From NCBI GenBank assembly GCA_030065915.1, contig JASJCQ010000004.1, positions 124,001-188,000 on the forward strand: a stretch of 64,000 bases of DNA, read 5' to 3'. The stretch is from Woeseiaceae bacterium (GTDB lineage Bacteria > Pseudomonadota > Gammaproteobacteria > Steroidobacterales > Woeseiaceae). The translations under genes were made by a program, and so were the position numbers. Shown here one piece after another: positions 37,608 to 47,089 of the stretch. The notes under the pieces were generated by a model that had not been told where the DNA came from, searched no databases, and was given only the letters and a program-made list of their open reading frames with translations. Positions within the stretch are counted from its first letter, which is position 1. Every line of letters begins with the position of its first letter.

Positions 37608-38546
37608 ATGAAACTCATCATTCAGATACCCTGCTTCAACGAGGAGGCCAGCCTGCCTGTGGCTTTGGCGGACCTGCCGAAGACGGTCGAGGGATTTGAT
37701 GAGGTCGAGTGGCTGATTGTCGATGACGGCAGCTCGGACAATACGGCGGCCGTCGCCGAGGACAACGGCGTCCAGCACGTTGTGCGCCATGTGCACAACC
37801 AGGGTCTCGCTCGAGCGTTCATGACCGGGCTGGAGGCCTGCGTGAATCACGGCGCCGATGTCATCGTGAACACCGACGCGGACAATCAATACAACGCGGC
37901 CGACATTGAAAGCCTGGTCAAACCAATACTTGAGCAACGCGCCGAGATGGTCATCGGCGCGAGGCCGATCAACGAGACGAGCCACTTCAGCATGCTGAAG
38001 AAGATGCTTCAGCGACTTGGCAGCTGGGTCGTTCGCATCGTCAGCGGCACGACGATCGAGGATGCGCCGTCAGGTTTCCGCGCGATCAGTCGCGACGCTG
38101 CAACGAAGCTGATGGTCTTCAACGAGTACACGTATACGCTGGAGACGATTATCCAGGCAGGGCAGAAGAACATTCCGGTCGTGTCGGTGCCCATTCGAAC
38201 CAACAAGGACCTGAGGCCCTCGCGACTGGTGCGCAGCATGCCGAGCTACGTGGCGAAGTCGATGATGACGATCATCCGGATCTTCATCATCTATCGCCCG
38301 TTTCGCTTTTTCATGACGATAGGCGTCATCATCTTCGCGATAGGCACACTGATCGGCTTGCGGTTTGTCTGGTACTACCTGACCGGTGACGGTAGCGGCA
38401 AGATCCAGTCGTTGATCCTCGCGGCCGTGCTTCTCGGAATGGGTTTCCAGACCATCCTTATTGCTTTCGTCGCGGACCTGCTCGCCGCGAACAGGAAGTT
38501 GCTGGAGGAACAGCGACAGAAACTCAGATCCCTGGCATCCGAGTAG
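37608..38546 (+). CDS. Glycosyltransferase family 2, polyprenyl-phosphate sugar synthase-like
   Basis: About 312 residues from the ATG at 37608. The GT-A fold is clear: IPCFNEEASLP, VDDGSSDNT, HNQGLARAF, the metal site NTDADNQY (about 86-93) and APSGFRAISR. Two membrane helices close the protein (about 225-285), as in dolichol/undecaprenyl-phosphate glycosyltransferases that load a sugar onto a lipid carrier. It is divergent from the GT-C-like gene, which would be a natural user of its product. An upstream GTG at 37551 would extend it without a ribosome site. Confidence 0.88.
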   Translation: MKLIIQIPCFNEEASLPVALADLPKTVEGFDEVEWLIVDDGSSDNTAAVAEDNGVQHVVRHVHNQGLARAFMTGLEACVNHGADVIVNTDADNQYNAADIESLVKPILEQRAEMVIGARPINETSHFSMLKKMLQRLGSWVVRIVSGTTIEDAPSGFRAISRDAATKLMVFNEYTYTLETIIQAGQKNIPVVSVPIRTNKDLRPSRLVRSMPSYVAKSMMTIIRIFIIYRPFRFFMTIGVIIFAIGTLIGLRFVWYYLTGDGSGKIQSLILAAVLLGMGFQTILIAFVADLLAANRKLLEEQRQKLRSLASE

Positions 38547-38571
38547 GCGCGGCCATGCGTGTCGCGCCGGA

Positions 38572-39039
38572 CTAGCCGGCGCTGCGGGACGCGTCGTCCT
38601 TCAGGCGCATGACGGCGCCGCGGCTGACGTGCAGCAGGTCGCTGATCTTCAGCACCAGCGAGTCTTCGTACTTGTCGAGACTGCCGTCGGCGTAGGCGAC
38701 CTTCCACAGCAATTCGACAATGCGTGCCTTTTCGTGTTCGGCGAGATGACCGTGCAGGATGTCGGTAAAGCTGTGCAGTGACACGAGCTCTTCAGCCTCT
38801 TCCGACGCCTTATTGACGAGTTCTGCGGCGACCTGCGGGTCCAGCTGGAAGTGCGTCTCTATCAGTGAAAGCACGCGGTCGAACTCAGACTCATCGAAGA
38901 CGTCGTCCGCCTGCGCAACGTCCACCATCAGCACGGCGGTCGCGAGACGAATCGCTTCGTCCCGGTCTTGCGATTGTTGCGGGGCATCGGTTTCTTCGCT
39001 GATCGCGCTGATAACCTGTTCGAAAAGTCTCTTGATCAT
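38572..39039 (-). CDS. TerB-family helical protein
   Basis: 155 residues, all-helical, cytoplasmic. Two TerB-type repeats are seen: AIRLATAVLMVDVAQADDVFDESE and, later, LLWKVAYADGSLDKYED, each with the acidic pair that binds metal in TerB. Despite the family name, lone TerB-like proteins are not shown to give tellurite resistance; no other ter gene is present. It is read divergently from the LysR gene and converges on the GT2 gene. Confidence 0.8.
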   Translation of the reverse strand: MIKRLFEQVISAISEETDAPQQSQDRDEAIRLATAVLMVDVAQADDVFDESEFDRVLSLIETHFQLDPQVAAELVNKASEEAEELVSLHSFTDILHGHLAEHEKARIVELLWKVAYADGSLDKYEDSLVLKISDLLHVSRGAVMRLKDDASRSAG

Positions 39040-39184
39040 GGCGTTCCTGTCTTGTCGTGCCCGTGCTTTGACGGAGCTTAGCCCTCACAGTTTCAAAATT
39101 GTGTTTCTTTTTGTATGGGCGCGGGGCTTTTGCTGGATTTTCCTAGGAGAATCATGGACATTGATGTTTTAATCTCCCTTATCA

Positions 39185-40405
39185 ATGTCTGGTATCTCAT
39201 TAAAACATGCGCGGTTGCTTCTCGCCGCCGCCAGGCACTCCAGTGTTACCGGCGCAGCAACGGCAATCAACCGTTCGCAAACGTCGGTAACGAAGAGCCT
39301 GCACGATCTCGAGGCCGATGTCGGTGTTGAACTGTTCGACCGGTCGGCCAAGGGCATTACGCTGACCGCGTATGGCAAGGCGCTGGCCGAGGGGGCTGGC
39401 CTTGCCCGCGACGCGTTCGCCCGAGCCCGGGAAGCGATTCCCCAACCGACCATCTCGACAACACCCAGCGTCGGCCGGTTCTTCGAGATGGACGTCTCGG
39501 ACCGGTGGCTGGACGCCTTTATCGCCGTTGCCGAGCACCAGGACACAGAGGCGGCCGCCGACGGCCTTGGCATTACCGTTGCCGCGATCCTCGTCAATAT
39601 CCGAAAGCTCGAGGACATGCTTCACCAGCCGCTGTTCGATCGTTTGCCGAACGCCACGGTACCGACGGCGTTCGCCACCACGCTGGTCAGCGAGATCAAG
39701 CTCGCGCGCATGCACCTGCGGCACGCAGTGCAGGAAATCAACGCGATGCAGGGTGTACAGTCCGGCCGGATCCGCTTTGGCAGTCTCCCGTTTTCACGGA
39801 CATTCATACTGCCCACCGCCATCAAGCGCCTGCTCAAGAAGCACCCCGACATCGACGTCACGACGGTCGAGGCGCCCTATGCGGAATTGCTGGCGGCACT
39901 GCGTTGCGGTGACGTCGATTTCATTGTCACGGCCCTGGACAGGGACGAACTGGACAGCAGCCTTACCTGCGAGGCGGTCATCGACAATCGAGTCTCAATC
40001 GTTGTTCGCACCGGCCATCCGTTGACGAAAATAAAGAATCCGGCGTGGTCGGACCTGGCAGGGTACGACTGGGTCTTGCCGAACGAGGATTCTCCGACGC
40101 GGCACCTGTTCGAGGATGCGTTGGCGGAGCACGGTTATGAGCTGCCCCGCCAGGTCGTCGAAACCGGCTCGCTGCTGATCACCCGGGGACTGCTCGAAGA
40201 CACGGACATGGTCACTGTCCTGTCAGCACACCAGATCCACTATGAGCAGAAGCTCGACCTGCTGACCACGGTGGACCTGCCCATCTTCGACAAGACTCGA
40301 CCGATCGGGATCATTCGACGCGCGCAGGGCAGCATGCTGCCCGCCTCCGAGGTGCTGCTGGACGAGATTCGGGCGGCCGCCAGGGAGCTGGGGCCGGCCG
40401 TCTGA
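39185..40405 (+). CDS. LysR-family regulator with two N-terminal helix-turn-helix domains
   Basis: 406 residues, about 100 longer than normal LysR proteins. A first wHTH covers residues 5-66 (SVTGAATAINRSQTSVTKSLHDLE then VELFDR). A second one covers about 104-168 (DTEAAADGLGITVAAILVNI, then KLEDMLHQPLFDR). The effector-binding domain runs from about 195 (SGRIRFGSLPF) to the end with TVEAPYAELLAALRCGDVDF. An in-frame stop five codons before the ATG fixes the start region, so both domains belong to one protein. Target genes are unknown; the divergent terB-like gene is the nearest candidate. Confidence 0.88.
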   Translation: MSGISLKHARLLLAAARHSSVTGAATAINRSQTSVTKSLHDLEADVGVELFDRSAKGITLTAYGKALAEGAGLARDAFARAREAIPQPTISTTPSVGRFFEMDVSDRWLDAFIAVAEHQDTEAAADGLGITVAAILVNIRKLEDMLHQPLFDRLPNATVPTAFATTLVSEIKLARMHLRHAVQEINAMQGVQSGRIRFGSLPFSRTFILPTAIKRLLKKHPDIDVTTVEAPYAELLAALRCGDVDFIVTALDRDELDSSLTCEAVIDNRVSIVVRTGHPLTKIKNPAWSDLAGYDWVLPNEDSPTRHLFEDALAEHGYELPRQVVETGSLLITRGLLEDTDMVTVLSAHQIHYEQKLDLLTTVDLPIFDKTRPIGIIRRAQGSMLPASEVLLDEIRAAARELGPAV

Positions 40406-40432
40406 CGGAGGCCGTGAAACCATTTCGCCGTC

Positions 40433-40462
40433 TGGCGCATCTCAATACAGAGATGTGCGCCA
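40433..40462. repeat. Hairpin between convergent LysR and permease genes
   Basis: TGGCGCATCTC and GAGATGTGCGCCA form an inverted repeat with a 2-base bulge. No T-run on either side, so a terminator role is uncertain. Confidence 0.4.
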
Positions 40463-40549
40463 ATCACGGTCCCCCCCGGGTATTCGGTGCGAGCGACCTC
40501 GACGGGCCTGACTGTCGGGGTCGCCATCTCCTTTCACGCTGATCCGCTC

Positions 40550-41800
40550 TCAGTCGGACTGCAATGCAGACACCGGGTCGAGCCTCGCGGCTGACATGGC
40601 CGGGTAGACACCGAAGCCGACGGCGATGCAGACGCAGACTAAAACGGCGATGATGATTACGAATATCGACCAGGCCACCGCCCAGCCGGCGAACGCTGCG
40701 ATGACGTAGGCCAGGATGATACCCAGCAGCACGCCGATGCCGGCGCCGATCAACGCGATGACGGACGCCTCCACGAGAAACTGCCTGACGATATCGATCT
40801 CGCGCGCACCGACGGCTCGCAACAAGCCAATCTCGGACTTTCTCTCCATGACGCTCGCCAACATGATGTTCATGATGCCGATGCCGCCGACCAGCAGCGA
40901 GATGCCGGCAACCGCTGACATGACGATCGTAAAGATCCGCTGCGTCTGCTGATGCTGGGCCAGCAGCCTCGCCGGAACGACCAGCTTGAAGTCGTTTTGC
41001 TCACTATGGCGCCGCGACATCAGGTGGTCGATGGCTTGCGCTGCCTGAACCGGTTCCGTGCTGTCATCCAGCCTGAGCTTGATCGTATCGAGCTCGGCCG
41101 AGAGCTCTTCTCGCTTCAGCCGCGCAAGTCCTGTCTGCAGTGGCAGGTACACGTGGTTGCTCTCGCCGCCGACCTGCTGGCCTTCGAACTGGCTGTCGGG
41201 GAGTTGTCGGTCGCGCAGCACGCCGATGACTTCGAGCCACAGGTGATTGACCTTGACGTACTTGCCGATGGCATCGCCGTTCGGGAAGAGGTCCTGCGCG
41301 GCGGTACTGCCGAGCACGATCACCTGGGCGAAGGTCAGGTCGTCCGTATCGCTAAACACCTGGCCGCGGCTGGCCTCGAGGCTCGACAAGTCGAAGTAAT
41401 TCGGGCTGACGGCGAAAACATCGGCGCGACTGTCTCCCTCGCGGCTGAACAAGGTCCAGGTGCGAAAGCGGCGGCTGCCGGCCCAGTCTTCAACGAAGGG
41501 CAGAGTGTTTGAGATGGCCTGTGCGTCACGGACATTGACTCCGGCGGAGTATCGCCGGACCTGTTTCAGGGTCTGGTCGTCCATTTCTCTCGCTTCAACG
41601 ATCAGGTTCCGCAGACCCATGCCCTCGATCAACTCCAACGCCTGCTGTTTGCCACCCTCGCTGACCGCGAGCATTGCGATGACGGCCCCGACGCCGAAGA
41701 TCATTCCGAGCAAGGTCAACGCGGTGCGCAGCCGGTGATGTGCGAGCTGCCCCAACGCCTGGCGCATGTCCAGTAGCAGGTTTCTTACGCGAGGATTCAA
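40550..41800 (-). CDS. ABC transporter permease, MacB/FtsX type (cassette 1)
   Basis: 416 residues. One N-terminal helix (about 22-45, LTLLGMIFGVGAVIAML) is followed by a large periplasmic domain with STAAQDLFPNG and then three C-terminal helices with MNIMLASVMERKSEIGLLRAVGA, the FtsX coupling segment. The ending VSALQSD fits the family. In MacB the ATPase is fused to this part; here it is a separate gene at the head of the operon. The TTG at 41800 overlaps the preceding stop (TTGA), so a reinitiation start is likely; an ATG eleven codons later is the alternative. Confidence 0.88.
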   Translation of the reverse strand: MNPRVRNLLLDMRQALGQLAHHRLRTALTLLGMIFGVGAVIAMLAVSEGGKQQALELIEGMGLRNLIVEAREMDDQTLKQVRRYSAGVNVRDAQAISNTLPFVEDWAGSRRFRTWTLFSREGDSRADVFAVSPNYFDLSSLEASRGQVFSDTDDLTFAQVIVLGSTAAQDLFPNGDAIGKYVKVNHLWLEVIGVLRDRQLPDSQFEGQQVGGESNHVYLPLQTGLARLKREELSAELDTIKLRLDDSTEPVQAAQAIDHLMSRRHSEQNDFKLVVPARLLAQHQQTQRIFTIVMSAVAGISLLVGGIGIMNIMLASVMERKSEIGLLRAVGAREIDIVRQFLVEASVIALIGAGIGVLLGIILAYVIAAFAGWAVAWSIFVIIIAVLVCVCIAVGFGVYPAMSAARLDPVSALQSD

Positions 41801-42990
41801 AGCGTTGCGTCTGCCGGGGCGATAAGACTGATGCGTTCGCCCGGTTCGACGCCGGACACGAGTTCGATCAGATCGGGGCTGCGCATCCCGAGCGTCACCT
41901 GGCGCTCCTCATAGCCGCCACGGTTCATCACGAAGACGTGCGCATTGTCGCCGTCCCCGTAGACCGATTGCGCCGGCACGATGACGTTGTCGTCTACGCG
42001 GCCCGTTACGATCTCGGCTCGCACGCGACTGCCCACACGCATCAGGTCGGGATCCACATTTTCGATCGTCGCTTCGACGATGAAAAACTTCTGAGGGTCG
42101 GTCTTGTTCTTCGGGCTTGCCACCGGCGAGACGGTCTCGACAGTTGCGGCAAACTCCCGATCGCTGGCGGCGTCGAGCCGGACCCGGACGGGTTGCCCGA
42201 CGCTGATTCCAACGGCGTCGGTTTCCGGTACGTACAGCTTGGCCTTGACCTTGCCGCGAATCGGCATGAACGCGACGGGCCGCCCGGGGAACACGGTCTT
42301 GCCCTTGCCCAGTTTCTCGCCCCATCCCGTCCGAGCATACACCAGCGTGCCGTCGGCGGGACTCGTGAGCTCCATCATGTTGAGCGCTTTTTCCTGCTTC
42401 TCGAGTTTTGTGACCTCACCCTGCCGCTCGGCCTTGATCAGGTTCCGCTCAGCCGTCGTTCGCTGATCGAAGGTATCCTCCTGCCACTCCAGGTAGGCCG
42501 CCTCGACATCGAGGTAGTCCAGGTCGGACAGCGCGTCGATCATCTCGTTGCGACTCATCAGGCGTTCGTCAACCGTCGCAAACGCTTCCGAGATCTCGCG
42601 CTCGCCGTCGACGCGAATCGTTTCGTGGCCGATGCGCTTGCGTTCGATGTCTTCGGCACGGTCGGTGTTGGCAAGCTTGAAGTCAGACTTGGCGACGGCC
42701 AACCGTGTCGTTGCCTGGTCCAGCCGGATCTGGACGTCGTCAAAGCGCGCGATGACATCGCCCTTTCGAATCTCAGAGTACTCCGGCGCGATCCACGAGA
42801 TGTTGAATGCCATGCGAATCCCGCCCGGCATTATGATCGGCAGGGATTCTGACGCGATCAACTCGCCGCGCGCAGGGACCAACAGCTCCGTGGAGGTCCT
42901 CTCGGCGACAATCGCGGGGGCTGTCGCCTGCTCGGACGAGCAGGCGGCCAATGCCGTCGCCGTGCAGACGACCAGTATTCGTTTGATCAT
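41797..42990 (-). CDS. Membrane fusion protein, lipoprotein (cassette 1, third adaptor)
   Basis: About 397 residues. A lipoprotein signal with LAAC at about residue 16 is seen. Next come the first half of a lipoyl-like domain (IRKGDVIARFDD), a long helical hairpin with many charged residues (about 80-190), and the returning lipoyl/beta-barrel segments with VRVRLDAASDREF and VGSRVRAEI. It would bridge permease and outer membrane. The ATG overlaps the previous stop as ATGA; an upstream GTG start would lose the lipobox position. It is the last and only lipid-anchored of three consecutive adaptors. Confidence 0.85.
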   Translation of the reverse strand: MIKRILVVCTATALAACSSEQATAPAIVAERTSTELLVPARGELIASESLPIIMPGGIRMAFNISWIAPEYSEIRKGDVIARFDDVQIRLDQATTRLAVAKSDFKLANTDRAEDIERKRIGHETIRVDGEREISEAFATVDERLMSRNEMIDALSDLDYLDVEAAYLEWQEDTFDQRTTAERNLIKAERQGEVTKLEKQEKALNMMELTSPADGTLVYARTGWGEKLGKGKTVFPGRPVAFMPIRGKVKAKLYVPETDAVGISVGQPVRVRLDAASDREFAATVETVSPVASPKNKTDPQKFFIVEATIENVDPDLMRVGSRVRAEIVTGRVDDNVIVPAQSVYGDGDNAHVFVMNRGGYEERQVTLGMRSPDLIELVSGVEPGERISLIAPADATL

Positions 42991-44132
42991 CGCAGTGCCA
43001 CCCTGTCGCCGGCCTCGAGGCCGCTTTCGACAATATGCAGGCCGGCGCTGGCCCGGCCGATAACGATCGGGCGCCATCCGTCGCCCTTGACGACGACGCC
43101 GGGTTTGCCGGCTCGATACTGGATGGCGTCGTCAGGCACAGCGAGTGCACTCTTCTGTGTGTCCACCTCGATTTCAAGTTTGACCGACATGCCGGGTCGC
43201 AGCGTATCGATGACGTCTTTCGGCAGCGAGACGGACACGTCCCGGACCATTGCCTGGGAGAACTGCGACTGCCGGCGCACGATGCTGCCGACGTCGACCA
43301 CCTTTCCGCTGATCGGGGTACCACCGACGGCATCGATGACCGACACGGCGTTCTGACCCACGGCGATGCTCGTCGCGGCAAACTCCGGTACCTCGGCGCG
43401 AATGACGAGGTCATCCGGATTCGCGAGCTCGACGACGGTGATACCGGGGTTGGTCTGGTCGTTGACGCTCAGTTTCTGTCCCTGCTGGTCCGTGCCGACG
43501 ATCACGAGGCCATCCCTGGGCGCAGTGATCGTGAACGACGCCAACTCGCGTTCCGCGCCAGCAACTTCGCTCTCGAGACGCCTGATGTCTGCCGCAAGCT
43601 CCGCTTCCTTCGCTTCTCGTACGCGGCGGTTCAGTCCCTTGCGCTCTTTCTCGCGACGGTACAACTCCGCTGCGATGTCCCGTTCCTCGAGCAACTTCCT
43701 GTATTCGAGGCCGGCGTAGACTTCTGCATTGGTATCGGCCTTGCGCGCCGCCTTCTCAGCGGCGCTTTTCGCTTCGGCGAGCGTGACCTTCTCCTCTTCG
43801 ATCTCCCGCAGCTGAGTCTCCAGCAGCGACTCGAGCTCGGAACGCTTCGCGTTTAGCTGGGCCTTCCTGTCCCGCACGCGATCGTCGGTCGAACTCGCGT
43901 CGAACTGGGCCAGCACGTCGCCGGCCTTAACCATCGATCCCTCGCGGGCGAGATTTGTGATCGTTACGCGCCAGCGTCGCGTCGCAGGGGGACCGAAGCG
44001 AATCGAATCGGCGGATACGACGATGCCGCTGGCCGAGACGGTGATGGGGCGGTCAACCGGTTCGAGTTCCGACCATTGCTCCGCGAAGGCACTACCGGCC
44101 AGCAACAGTGACAACATGATAAGTCGCTTCAT
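42987..44132 (-). CDS. Membrane fusion protein, HlyD-type (cassette 1, second adaptor)
   Basis: 381 residues with a cleavable signal peptide (about 1-17, SAFAE). The lipoyl half-motif VKAGDVLAQFD leads into an unusually long coiled-coil hairpin (about 85-215, rich in E, K, R), then FTITAPRDGLV, the second lipoyl half, and a beta-barrel with VSLPKDVIDTLRPGMSVKLEIE. Periplasmic adaptor of an ABC exporter. It overlaps its neighbours by 4 bases on both sides. Confidence 0.85.
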   Translation of the reverse strand: MKRLIMLSLLLAGSAFAEQWSELEPVDRPITVSASGIVVSADSIRFGPPATRRWRVTITNLAREGSMVKAGDVLAQFDASSTDDRVRDRKAQLNAKRSELESLLETQLREIEEEKVTLAEAKSAAEKAARKADTNAEVYAGLEYRKLLEERDIAAELYRREKERKGLNRRVREAKEAELAADIRRLESEVAGAERELASFTITAPRDGLVIVGTDQQGQKLSVNDQTNPGITVVELANPDDLVIRAEVPEFAATSIAVGQNAVSVIDAVGGTPISGKVVDVGSIVRRQSQFSQAMVRDVSVSLPKDVIDTLRPGMSVKLEIEVDTQKSALAVPDDAIQYRAGKPGVVVKGDGWRPIVIGRASAGLHIVESGLEAGDRVALR

Positions 44133-45091
44133 CGGTTTTCCGCCGTCCGTGAAATCAGGCCCATGACGCTCATCCCCGGCATGATACTGGCGGGCAGCTC
44201 GGTAACCGGTTTGGCCAATGCTTCGAAGTAACCGCTGTCGCTCCAGTCCTGTTTTTCGACCGCCTGGCTTGACGTCCAGATCAGGTTGGCGAAAAACGGG
44301 GACGAGCCCTGTGCATCGGCAGCAACTTCGAGTTGCTGTCCCTCGCCGAGCTCGAGGATATCTGCTTCGTGGACCCAGAACCGGATCTGCAGGTCCTCGC
44401 GGCTGGCGACGGACGCGATCATGAAACCCGAATACAAGGTCTCGCCCGGGAATATCTTCTTGCCGGTGAAGGGATTGTCGCCGTAGATCATGAAGCCGGC
44501 TTTCTCGGCGCGGATTTCGGTCGCCTCCAGCGCGAGCCGGATACGTTGGTAACTCGACTCGGCCTGCTCGATTTCGAGCTCGGTCTCCGCGACAACGTCG
44601 CCGAGTTCGGACTCCTTGTTCAAGAGTTCGGCCTGCGCACGCACCAGTGTCTTCTTCGCGGTCGCAAGCGTCAGCTGGTAGCGTTCATAGTCGAGTTTCG
44701 GAATGGTCGCTGCCGGTATGACGGCGTCGAGCTCCGCGAGCCGTACGTCGGACGCTGCCCTTGCGACGGCCTTCTCGCTATCCATGACCTGTAGCTTCAG
44801 TTCGTCGATTCTGCGCGCCGCGGTCATTCGCACCTTCTCGAGGTCGGTCCGCTGTTGCTCTTCCCGGGTGATCAGGTCGCCCGGATCGAGGCGCACGATC
44901 AGGTCGCCGACTGCGACCTCTTCACCTTCATTGACCATCCAGTCGATACGGCGCTGCCAGCTGCCGGGCAGTGAGGGCATCTCGATCGTCTGCGCGCTGC
45001 TGTCCTCGACGACGCCCGTAAGTAAAGTTCCCGCGCCTGACACGCCCGGCACGACAACGGCCGCCAGCAACAGGATTCGAAGTCCGCTCAA
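44129..45091 (-). CDS. Membrane fusion protein, HlyD-type (cassette 1, first adaptor)
   Basis: 320 residues, the shortest of the three adaptors. A signal peptide (about 1-20) is followed by EEVAVGDLIVRLDPGDL (lipoyl half), a helical hairpin of about 110 residues, and a barrel part with GDNPFTGKKIFPGETLYSGFMIA. The TTG start at 45091 has GGAGG seven bases upstream and overlaps the ATPase stop as TTGA. The ending VMGLISR is beta-rich. The three adaptors share layout but little visible sequence, so they are not a recent duplication. Confidence 0.82.
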   Translation of the reverse strand: MSGLRILLLAAVVVPGVSGAGTLLTGVVEDSSAQTIEMPSLPGSWQRRIDWMVNEGEEVAVGDLIVRLDPGDLITREEQQRTDLEKVRMTAARRIDELKLQVMDSEKAVARAASDVRLAELDAVIPAATIPKLDYERYQLTLATAKKTLVRAQAELLNKESELGDVVAETELEIEQAESSYQRIRLALEATEIRAEKAGFMIYGDNPFTGKKIFPGETLYSGFMIASVASREDLQIRFWVHEADILELGEGQQLEVAADAQGSSPFFANLIWTSSQAVEKQDWSDSGYFEALAKPVTELPASIMPGMSVMGLISRTAENR

Positions 45092-45792
45092 TGTCTTGCC
45101 TCCATTGGTGCCTGCTCGTTACGCACTGTGTCCTGCTCGATTTTACCGTCTCGCATACGGATCAGGCGCTTCGCATAGGCGGCAATCTCTTCCTCGTGCG
45201 TGACCATCAGGATCGTCTGGCCACCGTCGTTGAGCTCGGTAAATAACTCCATGATCTCGACCGAGGTCTTGCTGTCGAGGTTACCAGTCGGCTCGTCAGC
45301 CAGCAGCAGTGGCGGCTCGTTGATCAGGGCACGAGCGATAGCGACGCGCTGTCGTTGTCCGCCGGACAGCTGGTTCGGGCGGTGGTCCATGCGGTCGGAC
45401 AGGCCGAGCCTGTCCAGCAGGCGCTTGCCCCGGTCCTGTGCCAGCATCGGATCGACGTCGGAGAAGCGCAGCGGCAGGAGCACGTTCTGCAGCGCCGTCA
45501 GCCGCGGCAGCAGATGAAAACTCTGGAACACGAAACCGATGTGGCGGTTGCGCGTTCGTGACAGCGCCGTGTCGTCGAGCTCGGCAACTTCCTGGCCGAT
45601 CAGCCGGTAGCTGCCTTCGTCCGGGGTGTCGAGGCAGCCGAGCATGTTCATCAGCGTGGACTTGCCGGAGCCGGACGGACCCATGACGGCCACGAAGTCG
45701 CCCTTGTCGATACTCAGATCGACATGATCCAGGGCGTGAACCAAGGTGTCGCCAACGTGGAATCGGCGGCAGAGATCGGAAGTGCGAATCAT
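45088..45792 (-). CDS. ABC transporter ATP-binding protein, MacB/LolD type (cassette 1)
   Basis: 234 residues. Walker [10 protein letters not shown] (about 38-46), Q-loop [10 protein letters not shown], signature [15 protein letters not shown], Walker [14 protein letters not shown] and switch histidine VTHEEE are all intact. LolD/MacB-type ATPases drive mechanotransmission by FtsX-like permeases. It is the first gene of a five-gene leftward operon (ATPase, three adaptors, permease). Confidence 0.92.
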   Translation of the reverse strand: MIRTSDLCRRFHVGDTLVHALDHVDLSIDKGDFVAVMGPSGSGKSTLMNMLGCLDTPDEGSYRLIGQEVAELDDTALSRTRNRHIGFVFQSFHLLPRLTALQNVLLPLRFSDVDPMLAQDRGKRLLDRLGLSDRMDHRPNQLSGGQRQRVAIARALINEPPLLLADEPTGNLDSKTSVEIMELFTELNDGGQTILMVTHEEEIAAYAKRLIRMRDGKIEQDTVRNEQAPMEARH

Positions 45793-45953
45793 AGGAGCCT
45801 GTCAAATAGTTAGAACTTGCTGCTGACAATTATCGGTGATGCCGGCAGCGGAAAGTGTCCGAGTTACAAATAAATACAGGTATTCGGACCCCGTCGCGAC
45901 GCACAAGGTTCATGGTTTGCAGTTGCCGCACGCGTTGCGAGGACCACTGCGCG

Positions 45954-46826
45954 TCAGCTCACAAACGTCGCCGACCTCAGTGGCTGGTCATGAGCAACAC
46001 ACGCTCGTTTCATGCCTTCGGAATTCCACCGTGCGCACAACTGTCCGTCGGCCGTTGCGGCGATCGCGCCGGCGTCGCCGCCGAGTCGCGCCACCTCGTC
46101 CAGCATAGACTGAATGGCATCTTCCAGGGACGCCCCGCCTCGATAGGCCAGTGCGACGGCCAACGCGCCGCCGGACCGGATAATGTGCTCACCGACACCA
46201 GTACAGGATACGGCGATCTGGTCATCCGCCCACGTCCCGGGCCCTATCAGCGGGGTGTCTCCAACGCGTCCCTCGAGCTTGCCGAAGGTACCGCCTGTCG
46301 ACGTCGCGGCAGCCAGCCGACCGTGCCGGTCCAGCGCGACGGCGCCAACGGTTCCGTGCGTGGGAGCTTCTGTCTCCGACGCTTCGACGCCGACCGGTAG
46401 CCGGTAGTAGCTGCCGGGCTCGGGGACCAGCTCGAAACCACGCTGCTCGGCGAAGGCCCTTGCACCGGTACCGGCAAGCATCACGTGATCGGTTTGTTCC
46501 ATGACGCCCCGGGCCACCGTAATCGGGTAAACAACGTCCCTGAGACAGGCAACGGCGCCGGCCTCACGCGACGCGCCGTTCATGATGGAGGCGTCCAGCT
46601 CCACGTAGCCGGCGCTGTTCGGGGCCGAGCCCCGGCCGGCGACGTACAAGCCGCTGGCTTCCATCGCGTTGACAGCGGACTCGACGATGTCCAGCGCTGA
46701 GCGCCCGGCGAGCGCCTGTTTGCGCGCTGCCTCGGCAAGCACGGAAAGGTGCTGCTCGGTTTCTGAGTAGTCACGTCCGGCACGCGGGCCGGCGCCGCCG
46801 TGCAGGTAGATCGCAAATTCCGTCAT
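45954..46826 (-). CDS. Isoaspartyl peptidase / plant-type L-asparaginase
   Basis: 290 residues of the N-terminal-nucleophile hydrolase family. N-terminal YLHGGAG, the autocleavage point before T159 in HGTVGAVA, and the substrate loop STGGTFGKLEGRVGDTPLIG are characteristic. The enzyme matures into two chains and removes isoaspartyl dipeptides or hydrolyses asparagine in the cytoplasm. No signal peptide. It lies between the two export cassettes, on the same strand as the first but separated from its start by 160 bases, and divergent from the second. Whether it works with the exporters is unknown. Confidence 0.9.
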   Translation of the reverse strand: MTEFAIYLHGGAGPRAGRDYSETEQHLSVLAEAARKQALAGRSALDIVESAVNAMEASGLYVAGRGSAPNSAGYVELDASIMNGASREAGAVACLRDVVYPITVARGVMEQTDHVMLAGTGARAFAEQRGFELVPEPGSYYRLPVGVEASETEAPTHGTVGAVALDRHGRLAAATSTGGTFGKLEGRVGDTPLIGPGTWADDQIAVSCTGVGEHIIRSGGALAVALAYRGGASLEDAIQSMLDEVARLGGDAGAIAATADGQLCARWNSEGMKRACVAHDQPLRSATFVS

Positions 46827-47089
46827 GGCTTATTCCTCCACCGGGGCGAAGCATAGCCCAGCGAGACCCTGTCCGCCCCCGGATGGCGCGACAAATTTCA
46901 ACGTTTCGCCATTTCTGAGCATCTAAACAATAAGCCTCGGCCCGCCGAACGAAGAAAACGGAATAGAACCTTTTCGCGGAGCCTCGTCTAACAAGAGGCA
47001 AACCGGCTGGAAGGCGGCGGGCGAGAGGCTCGTCAGTGGGGATAGATTGACGCCAGCGCGTCATGTACGAACAGCCATTGGGGATAACA

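Noticed and set aside
38572..39039. Tellurite resistance determinant
   Set aside because: Only a lone TerB-like protein is present; no terC, terD or terZ partner, so the resistance label is not justified.
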